Below are positions 1 through 9,808 of a stretch of DNA of 64,000 bases, piece after piece. Within the stretch, counting starts at the first letter, position 1; each line of letters starts with the position of its first letter. This DNA comes from Hyphomicrobiales bacterium. GTDB taxonomy: Bacteria; Pseudomonadota; Alphaproteobacteria; Rhizobiales; Beijerinckiaceae. The notes below the pieces were generated by a model. That model made no database searches, was not told the DNA's origin, and saw nothing but the letters and a program-made list of their open reading frames with translations. Position numbers and translations under genes: made by a program. The stretch lies in assembly GCA_019075905.1 (NCBI GenBank), contig JAGXAM010000001.1, positions 248,001-312,000 of the forward strand. Reading direction: 5' to 3'.

Positions 1-1588
1 GCTTGACCAGCTTGCTGACCAGCGGATGGTCATCGACGAAGCGGTCAGCCTCGATATCGGCGAGCACGCCGACTGTGCGAATCAGATGCTCGTCCACGGT
101 GTAATGGTGGTACATGTTGAATTGCATCATCGCGACGATGCGGCCGAAATCCGGGATGAAGCGGCCAAGGACGCCGGCCTCGTTCATCTGGCGCAGGATG
201 GTTTCGGGCGCGCCGCGCGAGGTGAGAATATCCAGAAAAACCGCATTGGCCGCAGCATTGGCGCGCAAATCGACGTCGATCAGCTTCAGCGACAGGGCAG
301 CCAGATGGCGGGCATCGGGGTGGATGGCGGCGTGGGTGGTGTCCGCCATGAGGAACAGCCGCAGCAGGTTGATGGGATCGCGGTTGAAGGCTTCGCGGTC
401 GCGCAGGTTGATGCGACCATTGTCGATGACAAAATCACCCTTGGCGCGCTTGCGGGCACCGGCACGAAAACGCTGGACGAAGCGGTTGAGGATGGGCTTG
501 GGCTTGGCGTGCCGCTCCTCCATGGCGGCACAGACGATGGCGGTGAGATCGCCGACCTGCTTGGCGACAAGAAAATAATGCTTCATGAAGCGCTCGACGC
601 CATCGCGGCCGCTGCGCCCCTGATAGCCGAGCTTTTCGGCAATCTGGCGCTGGATATCGAAGGACAGCCGGTCCTCGGCCCGCCCGGTGACAAAATGCAG
701 CTGGCAGCGCACCCGCCATAAAAATTCCTCGCAGCGCTCGAACAGCGCAAATTCGCGCGGGCTGAACAGGCCGGCCTTGACCAATTGCCTTGGATCGTCG
801 GTCTTGAACGTATATTGGCCAATCCAGCTCAGGGTGTTGAGATCGCGCAGGCCGCCCTTGCCTTCCTTGACATTGGGCTCAACGAGATAGCGAGATTCAC
901 CGGCCTTGGTGATGCGGGCATCGCGCTCGGCGAGCTTGGCCATCACGAACTCGCGCGGGTTGTTGCTGAGAATTTCTTTTGAAAAGCGCTGTTTCAGCCT
1001 GTCAAACATGGCCTTTGAGCCGCAGATCAGCCTGGCATCGATCAGGGTGGTGCGGATGGTGATATCATCATGGGCGCGCCGGATCGCCTCATCGAGATTG
1101 CGCGTGGCGTGGCCGATTTTCTGGCGCAGGTCCCACAGGATATAGAGCACGCCCTGCACCGCCTTTTCCGCTTCGCCAGCACCGGGGGGGCCAAGCAGGA
1201 ACAAGAGGTCGATGTCGGAGCCGGGGGCCAGCGTGGCGCGGCCATAGCCCCCGACGGCGATGACGCAGAGGTCATCGGCATGGGGCAAGGGGTGCTGGTA
1301 GGAGGTGACATAGGCGAGAATGGCGCGGATCAGCTGATCCTCAAGATCGCTCAGGGCCGCCGCGCAATCCAGCCCGCGCCCGCCGGCATCGAGCCCCTTG
1401 CGGGCCACCTCGCGGCCCTGCTCCAGCGCCCGGGCAAAGACGCCGGTCACGGCTTTATGGAAGGCGGCTTCATCAGGATGGCTGGCGCGCAGGGCAGAGA
1501 TTTCGGCGGCGAGCGCTTGCGGCAGGGCATGATGCGACGGCTGGCCGGCCGGCAGGGCGAGGTTCTTGGTCATGGCCTTGTTTATCAT
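1..1588 (-). CDS. glnD: [protein-PII] uridylyltransferase / uridylyl-removing enzyme, 3' end cut by window
   Basis: GlnD uridylylates and de-uridylylates PII proteins in response to glutamine, controlling nitrogen assimilation in the cytoplasm. I translated the minus strand from 1588 and it stays open to base 1 (529 residues of a protein usually about 930 long). The nucleotidyltransferase signature GGYGR followed by SDIDLL lies near residues 113-125. The family segment VEPNVKEGKGGLRDLN follows, and near the left edge the HHYTVDEHLIRTV stretch opens the HD uridylyl-removing domain. The C-terminal ACT domains lie outside the window. The start is ATG 1588 or the in-frame ATG at 1573. The gene is divergent from aceE across about 160 bases. 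Confidence 0.93.
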   Translation of the reverse strand, partial: MINKAMTKNLALPAGQPSHHALPQALAAEISALRASHPDEAAFHKAVTGVFARALEQGREVARKGLDAGGRGLDCAAALSDLEDQLIRAILAYVTSYQHPLPHADDLCVIAVGGYGRATLAPGSDIDLLFLLGPPGAGEAEKAVQGVLYILWDLRQKIGHATRNLDEAIRRAHDDITIRTTLIDARLICGSKAMFDRLKQRFSKEILSNNPREFVMAKLAERDARITKAGESRYLVEPNVKEGKGGLRDLNTLSWIGQYTFKTDDPRQLVKAGLFSPREFALFERCEEFLWRVRCQLHFVTGRAEDRLSFDIQRQIAEKLGYQGRSGRDGVERFMKHYFLVAKQVGDLTAIVCAAMEERHAKPKPILNRFVQRFRAGARKRAKGDFVIDNGRINLRDREAFNRDPINLLRLFLMADTTHAAIHPDARHLAALSLKLIDVDLRANAAANAVFLDILTSRGAPETILRQMNEAGVLGRFIPDFGRIVAMMQFNMYHHYTVDEHLIRTVGVLADIEADRFVDDHPLVSKLVK

Positions 1589-1750
1589 GATGTCTTCGGC
1601 GGCGCACGCGCGTTAACGGTCTTTGACAGGAAGATACCGCTCAAAGGCCAGTCCGCCCTGCTTAACGATTGCGCATCATCCCAAGGTCGCATAGAAAAGC
1701 ATGAACAGGCGGCCAAACTAGCCAGGGATGCGGACACAAGGGAGTGCGAG

Positions 1751-4429
1751 ATGGACGAGGCGCGCAAGACTGAAGCTGGTGATCCGCAGGAAACCCGGGA
1801 ATGGGTAGATGCCATTTCCAGCGTCATTGCCTATGAGGGGCCAGACCGGGCGGATGAACTGCTTGGTGCGGTGGTGGCCACGGCGCGACGCCAGGGCGCC
1901 AAGCTGCCTTTTGCCGAAAATTCCGCCTATCTCAACACCATCCCGCCCGACCAGCAGCCGCCCCATCCCGGCGACCGCGACCTGGAGATGAAAATCCGGC
2001 GCACTATCCGCTGGAACGCAACAGCCATCGTTCTGAAGGCCAACAAGGAATCGTCCGAGCTTGGTGGCCATATCGCCAGTTTCCAGTCGGCGGCGACGCT
2101 TTACGACACCGGCTTCATGCATTTCTGGCACGCCGCTTCCGAGGCGCATGGCGGGGATCTGGTGTTTATCCAGGGCCATTCCTCGCCCGGTATCTATGCC
2201 AGGGCCTATGTCGAAGACCGGCTGAGCGATGACCAGATGAAGAACTTCCGCATGGAAGTGGAAGGTCACGGATTATCTTCCTATCCACACCCCTGGCTGA
2301 TGCCGGATTTCTGGCAGTTCCCGACGGTGTCAATGGGGCTTGGGCCGCTGATGGCGATTTACCAGGCGCGGTTCCTGAAATATCTGCATAATCGCGGCCT
2401 TGCCGACACGGCGCCGCGCAAGGTCTGGGCCTTCATGGGCGATGGCGAAATGGACGAGCCGGAATCGCTCGGGGCGATTTCACTGGCCGGACGCGAAAAG
2501 CTCGACAACCTGATTTTCGTGATCAATTGCAACCTGCAGCGGCTTGATGGCCCGGTGCGCGGCAATGGCAAGATCATTCAGGAGCTCGAATCCGATTTCC
2601 GCGGCTCGGGTTGGAACGTTATCAAGGTGATCTGGGGCACGGGCTGGGATGAATTGCTGGCGCGTGATGATGCCGGCAAGCTGCGCCAGTTGATGGAAGA
2701 ATGCGTCGATGGCGAATATCAGGATTTCAAATCCAAGAATGGCGCCTATATCCGCGAGCATTTCTTCGGGCGCTATCCGGAAACCGCAGCCATGGTCGCC
2801 GATTGGTCGGATGACCAGATCTGGCGCCTGACGCGCGGTGGCCATGATCCGCTGAAAATCTTTGCCGCCTATCAGGCCGCCACCCGGCACAAGGGCCAGC
2901 CGACCGTGATCCTCGCCAAGACCGTTAAGGGGTATGGCATGGGGGCGGCCGGTGAAGGCCAGATGATCAGCCATCAGCAGAAGAAAATGCCGGGCGATGC
3001 CCTGAAGCAGTTCCGTGACCGCTTCCAGATCCCGGTGAGCGATGAAGATCTGGCGAAGCTGCCGTTCCTGAAATTGCCGGAAGGCTCGCCCGAACATGCC
3101 TATCTGCACGCAAGGCGCAAGGCGCTCGGCGGCTATCTGCCATCGCGGCGTGCCAAATCGCAATCCCTGAAGGTGCCGGAGCTTTCAGCTTTCAGTGCGC
3201 AGACCGGGGCTGGCGGCGAGGGGCGCGAATTTTCGACCACCATGGCCTTCGTGCGGGTGCTCAACACCCTGCTGCGCGACAAGGTGCTGGGGCCGCGGGT
3301 CGTGCCGATCGTGCCCGATGAAAGCCGCACCTTCGGCATGGAGGGCATGTTCCGGCAATATGGCATTTTCAGCCAGGTCGGGCAGCTTTACCGGCCGCAG
3401 GATGCCGACCAGCTCTCCTATTACAAGGAAAGCAAGAACGGCCAGATGCTGCAGGAAGGCATCAACGAGCCTGGCGCGATGGCGAGCTGGATTGCCGCGG
3501 CGACCTCCTATTCGCACTCGAATGTGCCCATGATCCCGTTCTACATCTATTATTCGATGTTCGGGTTCCAGCGGGTCGGCGACCTGTGCTGGGCGGCGGG
3601 CGATATGCGCGCCAGGGGCTTTTTGCTCGGCGGCACTTCCGGGCGCACGACGCTGAATGGCGAGGGGCTGCAACATGAGGATGGCCACAGCCATATCATG
3701 TCCGGCCTGATCCCCAATTGCATATCCTACGACCCGACCTATGCCTATGAAGTGGCGGTGATCGTGCAAAACGGCCTTTACCGCATGGTCGAGCAGCAGG
3801 AGGACGTTTATTATTACATCACCCTGCTCAACGAGAATTATGAGCACCCGGCCATGCCGGAAGGGGCAGCCGAGGGCATCATCAAGGGCATGCATCTCAT
3901 CCACAAGGCGCCTGACGATGCGCCCAAGGACAAGCGCGTGACCCTGATGGGATCGGGAGCGATCCTGCGCGAAATCATTGCCGGGGCTGACCTGCTGGCC
4001 AAGGATTTCGGCATCGAGGCCGATATCTGGAGCGTCACCAGTTTCACGGAATTGCGCCGCGATGGCATCGAGGCCGAGCGCTGGAACCTGTTGCATCCCG
4101 AAGAGCCGAGGCGGCTGTCCTATGTCGAGCAGTGCCTGCAGGCGCGCGGTGCCGGCCCGGTGGTGGCCTCGACCGATTATGTGCGGCTCTATGCCGACCA
4201 GATCCGGCCCTATGTTCCCGGCACCTACCGGGTGCTGGGCACGGACGGGTTCGGCCGATCGGATTACCGGCGCTCGTTGCGGCATTTCTTCGAGGTCGAC
4301 CGGCAATTCGTGGCGGTCAGCGCGCTCAAGGCGCTGGCCGATGACCAGTTGATCCCCTCGTGCATGGTCAGTGACGCCATCCGCACCTATGGGCTCGACC
4401 CAGAGAAAAAGAACCCGGCGCGCGTTTGA
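1751..4429 (+). CDS. aceE: pyruvate dehydrogenase E1 component, homodimeric type
   Basis: This thiamine-diphosphate enzyme decarboxylates pyruvate and reductively acetylates the lipoyl groups of E2. It has 892 residues and is colinear with the single-chain AceE of enterobacteria. The thiamine-diphosphate motif runs from GDG (residues 230-232) to the NCN of INCNLQRLDGP (259-261). Conserved blocks such as GGHIASFQS, SSYPHPWLMP, SGRTTLNGEG and VLGTDGFGRSD are intact. The reading frame is open far upstream, but I chose ATG 1751 because GGGAG sits about 8 bases before it and the N-terminus then matches the family (ETREWVDAISSVI near residue 14). It is first in an operon with aceF and lpdA. Most alphaproteobacteria use a two-subunit PdhA/PdhB E1 instead, so this form is notable. 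Confidence 0.96.
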   Translation: MDEARKTEAGDPQETREWVDAISSVIAYEGPDRADELLGAVVATARRQGAKLPFAENSAYLNTIPPDQQPPHPGDRDLEMKIRRTIRWNATAIVLKANKESSELGGHIASFQSAATLYDTGFMHFWHAASEAHGGDLVFIQGHSSPGIYARAYVEDRLSDDQMKNFRMEVEGHGLSSYPHPWLMPDFWQFPTVSMGLGPLMAIYQARFLKYLHNRGLADTAPRKVWAFMGDGEMDEPESLGAISLAGREKLDNLIFVINCNLQRLDGPVRGNGKIIQELESDFRGSGWNVIKVIWGTGWDELLARDDAGKLRQLMEECVDGEYQDFKSKNGAYIREHFFGRYPETAAMVADWSDDQIWRLTRGGHDPLKIFAAYQAATRHKGQPTVILAKTVKGYGMGAAGEGQMISHQQKKMPGDALKQFRDRFQIPVSDEDLAKLPFLKLPEGSPEHAYLHARRKALGGYLPSRRAKSQSLKVPELSAFSAQTGAGGEGREFSTTMAFVRVLNTLLRDKVLGPRVVPIVPDESRTFGMEGMFRQYGIFSQVGQLYRPQDADQLSYYKESKNGQMLQEGINEPGAMASWIAAATSYSHSNVPMIPFYIYYSMFGFQRVGDLCWAAGDMRARGFLLGGTSGRTTLNGEGLQHEDGHSHIMSGLIPNCISYDPTYAYEVAVIVQNGLYRMVEQQEDVYYYITLLNENYEHPAMPEGAAEGIIKGMHLIHKAPDDAPKDKRVTLMGSGAILREIIAGADLLAKDFGIEADIWSVTSFTELRRDGIEAERWNLLHPEEPRRLSYVEQCLQARGAGPVVASTDYVRLYADQIRPYVPGTYRVLGTDGFGRSDYRRSLRHFFEVDRQFVAVSALKALADDQLIPSCMVSDAIRTYGLDPEKKNPARV

Positions 4430-4467
4430 GCGCACCGGGCAACCATTTGGAATTTGAGGGGCAAACA

Positions 4468-5769
4468 ATGGCCAGCGTCGATGTAAAAGTTCCCGATATC
4501 GGTGATTTCAAGAATGTACCGGTGATTGAAGTCCTCGTGAAAGCGGGCGATGTGATCAAGGCGGATGATCCGCTGATTTCCCTTGAGTCCGACAAGGCGA
4601 CCATGGAAGTGCCGGCGCCGCAGGGTGGCCGGGTGGCCGAAGTGCTGGTGAAAGTCGGCGACAAGGTGGCCGAGGGCACGCCGATTCTGCGTATGGAGGC
4701 AGAGAATGCCGCCGCCCCGGCGCCCGCCGCGGCGGCCCCGGCGGCGGCTGTTGCTGCCCCCGCCCCGGCCGCGCCCGCGGCTGCGCCAGCCGCACAAACC
4801 AGCGCGCCGGCCGCGCCACTGCACAAGGCGCCAGTGCCCGCGCCGGTCGATTTTGGCGGCGTCCACGCCAGCCCCTCGGTGCGCCGTCTGGCGCGCGAAC
4901 TCGATGTCGATCTCACCAAGGTGAAGGGCAGCGGCGAGAATGGCCGCGTCACCAAGGAGGACGTCAAGGCGGCACTTAGTGGCGCGGGTGCCGGCATGGC
5001 CATGGCGGCAACGGGGGGCGGGGCTGGGATTCCGGAGATCCAGCTGCCTGATTTCAGCAAATTCGGCGCGACGACGCTGGTACCCATGTCGCGGATCAAG
5101 CGCATTTCCGGGCCGCACCTGCACCGCGCCTGGCTGAATGTGCCGCATGTCACGCAAAATGACGAGGCCGACGTCACCACGACGGAAGCTTTCCGCAAAG
5201 AACTCGACGAGGTTGCCAAGAGCGACAAGAAGGCGCCCTACCGGGTGTCGCTGCTGCCTTTCCTGATGAAGGCGGCCGTGTCGGCCCTCAAGGCCATGCC
5301 AGATTTCAATTCATCGCTGGCAGCAAGCAAGGATGCCCTGATCCACAAGCATTATTACCATATCGGCGTTGCCGTCGATACGCCCGACGGGCTGGTGGTG
5401 CCGGTGATCCGCGATTGCGACCGCAAGGGCATTGCCGAGATTTCCCAAGAGCTAGGCGAGATTTCCGCCCGGGCGCGGGCCGGCAAGCTCAAGGGTGAGG
5501 AGATGCAGGGCGGGACCTTCTCGATCTCCTCGCTCGGCGGCATTGGCGGCACGTCGTTCACGCCGATCATCAACGCGCCGGAAGTGGCCATCCTTGGTGT
5601 CGCCCGTGCGAAAATGGCGCCGGTCTGGGATGGCAAGGCCTTCCAGCCGCGTCTGATGCTGCCCTTGTGCCTGTCTTATGACCACCGCGTCATTGACGGC
5701 GCTTCGGGGGCGCGTTTCACCCGTCATATTGCCGGCATGATGGAAGATGTGCGCCGTCTGGCCTTGTGA
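4468..5769 (+). CDS. aceF: pyruvate dehydrogenase E2, dihydrolipoyl acetyltransferase
   Basis: This is the core of the pyruvate dehydrogenase complex and transfers acetyl groups from lipoyl-lysine to CoA. In order, its 433 residues hold one lipoyl domain (lipoyl lysine K43 in ESDKATME), a long Ala/Pro linker (about 77-125), a peripheral subunit-binding domain starting with HASPSVRRLAREL near 133, and the catalytic acyltransferase domain. The active-site HRVIDG has H406 and D410. It has one lipoyl domain, where enterobacterial AceF has three. GAGGGG at 4456-4461 precedes ATG 4468, which lies 38 bases after the aceE stop. The lipoyl domain is nearly a copy of the one at the N-terminus of the following E3 gene. 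Confidence 0.96.
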   Translation: MASVDVKVPDIGDFKNVPVIEVLVKAGDVIKADDPLISLESDKATMEVPAPQGGRVAEVLVKVGDKVAEGTPILRMEAENAAAPAPAAAAPAAAVAAPAPAAPAAAPAAQTSAPAAPLHKAPVPAPVDFGGVHASPSVRRLARELDVDLTKVKGSGENGRVTKEDVKAALSGAGAGMAMAATGGGAGIPEIQLPDFSKFGATTLVPMSRIKRISGPHLHRAWLNVPHVTQNDEADVTTTEAFRKELDEVAKSDKKAPYRVSLLPFLMKAAVSALKAMPDFNSSLAASKDALIHKHYYHIGVAVDTPDGLVVPVIRDCDRKGIAEISQELGEISARARAGKLKGEEMQGGTFSISSLGGIGGTSFTPIINAPEVAILGVARAKMAPVWDGKAFQPRLMLPLCLSYDHRVIDGASGARFTRHIAGMMEDVRRLAL

Positions 5770-5785
5770 GCGGGAGACTTTTGTC

Positions 5786-7513
5786 ATGAGCCAAGAGATT
5801 AAAGTGCCGGACATCGGCGACTTCAAAAATGTGCCGGTGATCGAAATTCTGGTGAAGCCCGGCGATGTCATCAAGGCGGATGATACGCTGATTACCCTTG
5901 AATCCGACAAGGCGACGCTGGACGTGCCGGCACCGCGTGGGGGCAAGGTTGAGGCCATTGGCGTTCATGTCGGCGACAAGGTGAGCGCCGGTACGCTGAT
6001 CCTCACCATGGCGGATGAGGCGGGGGCGGCCGCTGCGCCCGCGCCGGCGCCTGAAACCAGGGCCGCCCCTGCGCCAGCACCTGCGCTGGCAACCGGGACG
6101 GCCGACATGCATGCCGATCTGGTGGTGCTCGGTGCCGGACCGGGCGGCTATAGCGCCGCCTTCCGGGCTGCCGATCTTGGCATGAAGGTGACGCTGGTCG
6201 AGCGTTGGCCGATGCTGGGCGGCGTGTGCCTCAATGTCGGTTGCATTCCCTCCAAGGCGCTGCTGCATGCCGCCAAGCTGATGGATGATGCCCGCGGCAT
6301 GGGCGCCCATGGCATCAGCTTTGGCGCGCCGCAGGTCGATATCGGCAAATTGCGCGACTGGAAACAAAGCGTCGTGAACCGGCTGGTGGGTGGGCTCTCA
6401 GGCCTTGCCAAGGCCCGCAAAGTGACGGTGGTGCAAGGTCTTGGCCGATTTACCTCGCCGACCAGTCTCGCCGTGAGCGGGCCGGATGGCGTCAAGACCC
6501 TGTCTTTCAGCCAGTGCATCATTGCCGCAGGCTCCGAACCGGTCACCGTGCCCTTCATTCCGCACGACGATCCGCGGGTGATTGATTCCACCGGGGCGCT
6601 CGAACTTGCAGATGTGCCCAAACGCCTGCTGGTGCTGGGCGGCGGCATTATCGGGCTGGAGATGGCGACGGTCTATCACGCGCTCGGCTCGCGCATCACC
6701 ATTGTCGAATTCATGGATCAATTGATGCCCGGCGCCGACAAGGACATGGTGGCGCCGCTCGCCAAGCGTATCGGCAAGCTCTACGAGGCAATCCATCTGC
6801 AAACCAAGGTCACGAAAATCGAAAGCGAGCCGGAGGGTCTGCGCGTGCATTTCGAGAGTGCTGCGGGCACGTGCACGGACCTTTTCGACAAGGTGCTGGT
6901 GTCGGTCGGGCGCAGGCCGAATGGCGGGCTGATTGATGCCGACAAGGCCGGTGTTGCGGTCAATGAGCGCGGCTTTATCCCGGTGAGCGCGGATATGCGC
7001 ACCAATGTCGGCCATATTTTCGCGATTGGCGACATAGTCGGCCAGCCGATGCTGGCGCACAAGGCGACCCATGAGGCGAAGGTGGCGGCCGAAAATGCCG
7101 CCGGCCACAAGGCTGCATTTGATGCGCGGGTGATACCCTCGGTGGCCTATACCGACCCGGAAGTGGCTTGGGTCGGGGTCACCGAAACCGAGGCCAAGAC
7201 CAAGGGCATCGCTTATGGCAAGGGCGTGTTTCCGTGGGCGGCTTCGGGGCGCTCGCTGGCGCTGGGGCGCGATGAGGGCCTTACCAAGGTGCTGTTTGAC
7301 GAGGCCACGCAGCGCATCATCGGTTGCGGGATTGTCGGCCCGGCGGCCGGCGACCTGATCGCCGAGGCTGCGCTGGCCATCGAGATGGGCGCGGATGCGG
7401 CCGACATTGGCAACACCATCCATCCGCATCCGACCTTGTCGGAAACCATTGGCCTTGCAGCCGAAATGTTTGAGGGCACCATTACCGACCTGATAGCGCC
7501 GAAAAAGAAATAG
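5786..7513 (+). CDS. lpdA: dihydrolipoyl dehydrogenase (E3) with N-terminal lipoyl domain
   Basis: This FAD enzyme re-oxidises dihydrolipoyl groups with NAD+. It has 575 residues. An N-terminal lipoyl domain carries K42 in ESDKATLD. An Ala/Pro linker (about 76-105) is followed by the flavoprotein core. The core has an FAD GxGxxG motif (VLGAGPGGYSAA), the redox disulfide C148/C153 in GGVCLNVGCIPSK, an NAD-binding GGGIIGLE motif, and the C-terminal HPHPTLSE active-site motif. Plain LpdA is about 470 residues, so the extra length is the lipoyl domain. ATG 5786 lies 16 bases after the aceF stop, with GGGAG just upstream. It is the last gene of the operon and converges on the gene at 7568. Confidence 0.96.
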   Translation: MSQEIKVPDIGDFKNVPVIEILVKPGDVIKADDTLITLESDKATLDVPAPRGGKVEAIGVHVGDKVSAGTLILTMADEAGAAAAPAPAPETRAAPAPAPALATGTADMHADLVVLGAGPGGYSAAFRAADLGMKVTLVERWPMLGGVCLNVGCIPSKALLHAAKLMDDARGMGAHGISFGAPQVDIGKLRDWKQSVVNRLVGGLSGLAKARKVTVVQGLGRFTSPTSLAVSGPDGVKTLSFSQCIIAAGSEPVTVPFIPHDDPRVIDSTGALELADVPKRLLVLGGGIIGLEMATVYHALGSRITIVEFMDQLMPGADKDMVAPLAKRIGKLYEAIHLQTKVTKIESEPEGLRVHFESAAGTCTDLFDKVLVSVGRRPNGGLIDADKAGVAVNERGFIPVSADMRTNVGHIFAIGDIVGQPMLAHKATHEAKVAAENAAGHKAAFDARVIPSVAYTDPEVAWVGVTETEAKTKGIAYGKGVFPWAASGRSLALGRDEGLTKVLFDEATQRIIGCGIVGPAAGDLIAEAALAIEMGADAADIGNTIHPHPTLSETIGLAAEMFEGTITDLIAPKKK

Positions 7514-7567
7514 CGCGGCGCGGGCCTCGCGACGGGCCCGGCCGGGGGTCACGCCGGCGGGGCGGGC

Positions 7568-8167
7568 CTATCGCCAATTTGGCAGCAGCGCCGGCGTAGT
7601 GGCGCGATAATCGCGATAGGCGGCGCCATAGAGGCGCAGCAATCGGGTTTCCTCGAAGCGCAGGCCGATGATGAAATAGGCGCTGGCAAACAAAGCTGTC
7701 GCCAGAGCCAGCGGCGTGGTGGCGCTGGCCAGAAGCAGCAGGATGCTGGTGCTGTAAAGCGGGTGGCGCACGTAGCGGTGCAGGCCGCTGACCACCAGCG
7801 GTTCGGCAGCGGCATCAGGATCATCTGCCGTTCCGGCGCGCCATTGCTGCCAGCCGCTGAAGCGGCCGAGATCATATTCGCGCAATGCCATGACAAGGCC
7901 GACGAGGCCGGCCAGTTGCAGGATATGCAGCACCAGACGCAACGGTGCGGGCAGGTTGAAGCTGCCCTCGCCGGCAAAGGCAAAGGCGGAAATGCCAAGC
8001 ACAAGCGCAAGATGCACGATGGCTATGCCATTATAGGCCAGCCGTCCGGCCGGCCCGGCAATGCCTTGCAGCCAGAAGCGCCCTGCCCTTGAAGCCAGCA
8101 GGCTATGCAAAAGCCCGAAACTGAGCCAGGCAAGCGCCGTGATGGCAAGGGCCGACACCGTGGTCAT
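7568..8167 (-). CDS. integral membrane protein, NnrU / isoprenylcysteine methyltransferase-like family
   Basis: A 199-residue polytopic membrane protein with about five hydrophobic segments. Near residue 130 it has the family signature RHPLYS, followed by a hydrophobic stretch and an E-E-x-x-L-x-x-x-Y-G pattern (RFEETRLLRLYGAAYRDY). That arrangement matches membrane methyltransferases of the PEMT/ICMT superfamily and the related NnrU proteins. The substrate cannot be inferred. It shares the minus strand with the lipoprotein gene upstream (8204-9613), with a 36-base gap that would allow co-transcription. Confidence 0.75.
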   Translation of the reverse strand: MTTVSALAITALAWLSFGLLHSLLASRAGRFWLQGIAGPAGRLAYNGIAIVHLALVLGISAFAFAGEGSFNLPAPLRLVLHILQLAGLVGLVMALREYDLGRFSGWQQWRAGTADDPDAAAEPLVVSGLHRYVRHPLYSTSILLLLASATTPLALATALFASAYFIIGLRFEETRLLRLYGAAYRDYRATTPALLPNWR

Positions 8168-8203
8168 GGGCTCTCGTGGCCAGGGGCCCGGCGCCGTTGC
8201 GCC

Positions 8204-9613
8204 TTATTTGTAATCTGCGCGCGCCTGCGGCGACACCGACGGCCAGGCTTTGGGCCAATGCCCCAGCATCGCCTGTTTGTCGGCATGGTTCCTTGCAGCT
8301 TTGGTGCGCGCCGCGGTGCGACGTTGCGGCGGCAGCGGCACATCGGCGGGAATGGGGGTCGCCGGAATGTAGGTTGCGAGGCTTGGCTTGGGCTTCTTGT
8401 GCGCACCAAGGCCAAACCAATGGGCATAGAAGGGCTGGCCCTTGCCGGCATGGGCGGGCGTCGTGCCGGAAGCCAGCACCGTCACATTGGCCTGCCGCGG
8501 CCTGGGTGGTGCGGATGCGGCCATGGCGATGGCGAGGCGGCGAGCCTGAGCGGCCTTTTGTTCGGCGACATAGGCGGCATAAAGGACGCCGGGCTTGTCC
8601 TTAAGGGCGTTGGCCGGTGCCTTGGGGCCGACAACTGGCACTTCGATGCCACCGGTCACCAGCGCATCGGGGCGGCTGACATCATTGTAGCGGCCAGCGA
8701 AGACCTTGTTCTGGCTGCCATCAGCGTAAACATCGCGCACAGCCGGCGTGCCCTGGGCCACGAGCAGCGCCACGGCCTGGTCATCGGCCTTGCGGATCTG
8801 GGCGACGGCGCTCTTGATTGCGGGGTCTTCGGACAGTTTCGGGCAGGGGTCGCCGGCATCGAGGCGGCTGGAAGGATCGACCGGCTTCTTGTCAAATACA
8901 TATTTGCGGCCGCAGACCGCGACATGCGGCGGGGTTTTCGTGGCGGCAAAATGTTCATCGCCGGCTTTCAGTTCCTTCCAGAACGGCATGTTGGGATCGA
9001 GGCGGTAGCGGGCGAGATTTTTGGCGGTCATGCGGAAGGGGAAGCTCTCCATCTGGATGCGCTTTTGCCCCCCGGCGAAAGCCTCGCGGGCAAGCGCGTA
9101 GATTTCGCCGATCTGCTTGTTGGTCATCGAGAAACAGCCGGCCGATGAACAAATGCCATGCACCATGATGGAACTGCCGGTGCGGCCCCACGCACGGTCG
9201 AAGGCATTGGGATAGCCGACATTGAACGACAGGTAATAATGCGAATGCGGGTTCATCTGGCCGGGGGCGATCGTGTAAAATCCCTCGGGAACCTGACGAT
9301 CACCCTCGGCCTTTTTCGGGCCGAGCTGGCCGGACCAGCGGCACATCGGAAAGCTCTTGAGCAAGGCATAGCGGCCGTCGGTCTTCTGCTTCCAGACTTC
9401 GAACACTGATTCCTTCTTGTAGGTGCGGATCAGCATCGGCGCAGCCGGCGATGTGCCGATTGCCTTCATCTTCGCCAGCGTCGCCGGCGGGATCGCCATA
9501 TAGGCGCGGCTGTCGCTCACGCTCTGGCTGTTGCAGGCGGCGAGGCTGGTCGCCATCACCAGCCCGGCAGCAATATGCATCCAGGACGAACGGATCTTCC
9601 CGATGAGGTTCAT
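8204..9613 (-). CDS. lipoprotein with YkuD (L,D-transpeptidase-like) domain
   Basis: Probable envelope protein of 469 residues. The N-terminus has a lipoprotein signal with lipobox SLAAC (acylated C27). A YkuD-type catalytic region follows: H152 in MVHGICSSAGCFSMT with C160 as the nucleophile. L,D-transpeptidases cross-link peptidoglycan or attach proteins to it. The remaining 280 residues are not recognised and are rich in Ala and Pro, with a basic C-terminus. The start is ATG 9613, with GGAG about 7 bases upstream. The frame is open further upstream but without a good start signal. The YafK/ErfK branch is likely; the exact substrate is unknown. Confidence 0.87.
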   Translation of the reverse strand: MNLIGKIRSSWMHIAAGLVMATSLAACNSQSVSDSRAYMAIPPATLAKMKAIGTSPAAPMLIRTYKKESVFEVWKQKTDGRYALLKSFPMCRWSGQLGPKKAEGDRQVPEGFYTIAPGQMNPHSHYYLSFNVGYPNAFDRAWGRTGSSIMVHGICSSAGCFSMTNKQIGEIYALAREAFAGGQKRIQMESFPFRMTAKNLARYRLDPNMPFWKELKAGDEHFAATKTPPHVAVCGRKYVFDKKPVDPSSRLDAGDPCPKLSEDPAIKSAVAQIRKADDQAVALLVAQGTPAVRDVYADGSQNKVFAGRYNDVSRPDALVTGGIEVPVVGPKAPANALKDKPGVLYAAYVAEQKAAQARRLAIAMAASAPPRPRQANVTVLASGTTPAHAGKGQPFYAHWFGLGAHKKPKPSLATYIPATPIPADVPLPPQRRTAARTKAARNHADKQAMLGHWPKAWPSVSPQARADYK

Positions 9614-9808
9614 AACCCACTCCATCACATCAAATGTCCCGGAACAACCTACGCCACAAAATCTCACCCCGTTTAATATCGTCAACCTTGACGGAACCTT
9701 ACTGACGCGGCGCCATCCTTCGCAACATGGTTTACGGATTGCTATAATGCTCCATAACGGTTTTTTGGCCAACGGTCAAAACCTTGCAGATTCAGGACAA
9801 TGCCTGCC

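Noticed and set aside
1070-1750. Upstream extension of aceE by 227 codons
   Set aside because: This part is antisense to the clear GlnD coding sequence and AceE homologues start at the ATG at 1751.
3185-4468. A 427-codon minus-strand frame inside aceE
   Set aside because: Antisense shadow of a conserved enzyme; His/Arg/Asp-rich with no motif.
7521-7540. Terminator between lpdA and the gene at 7568
   Set aside because: CGGGCC/GGCCCG can pair, but there is no T run on either strand and the whole gap is GC-rich.
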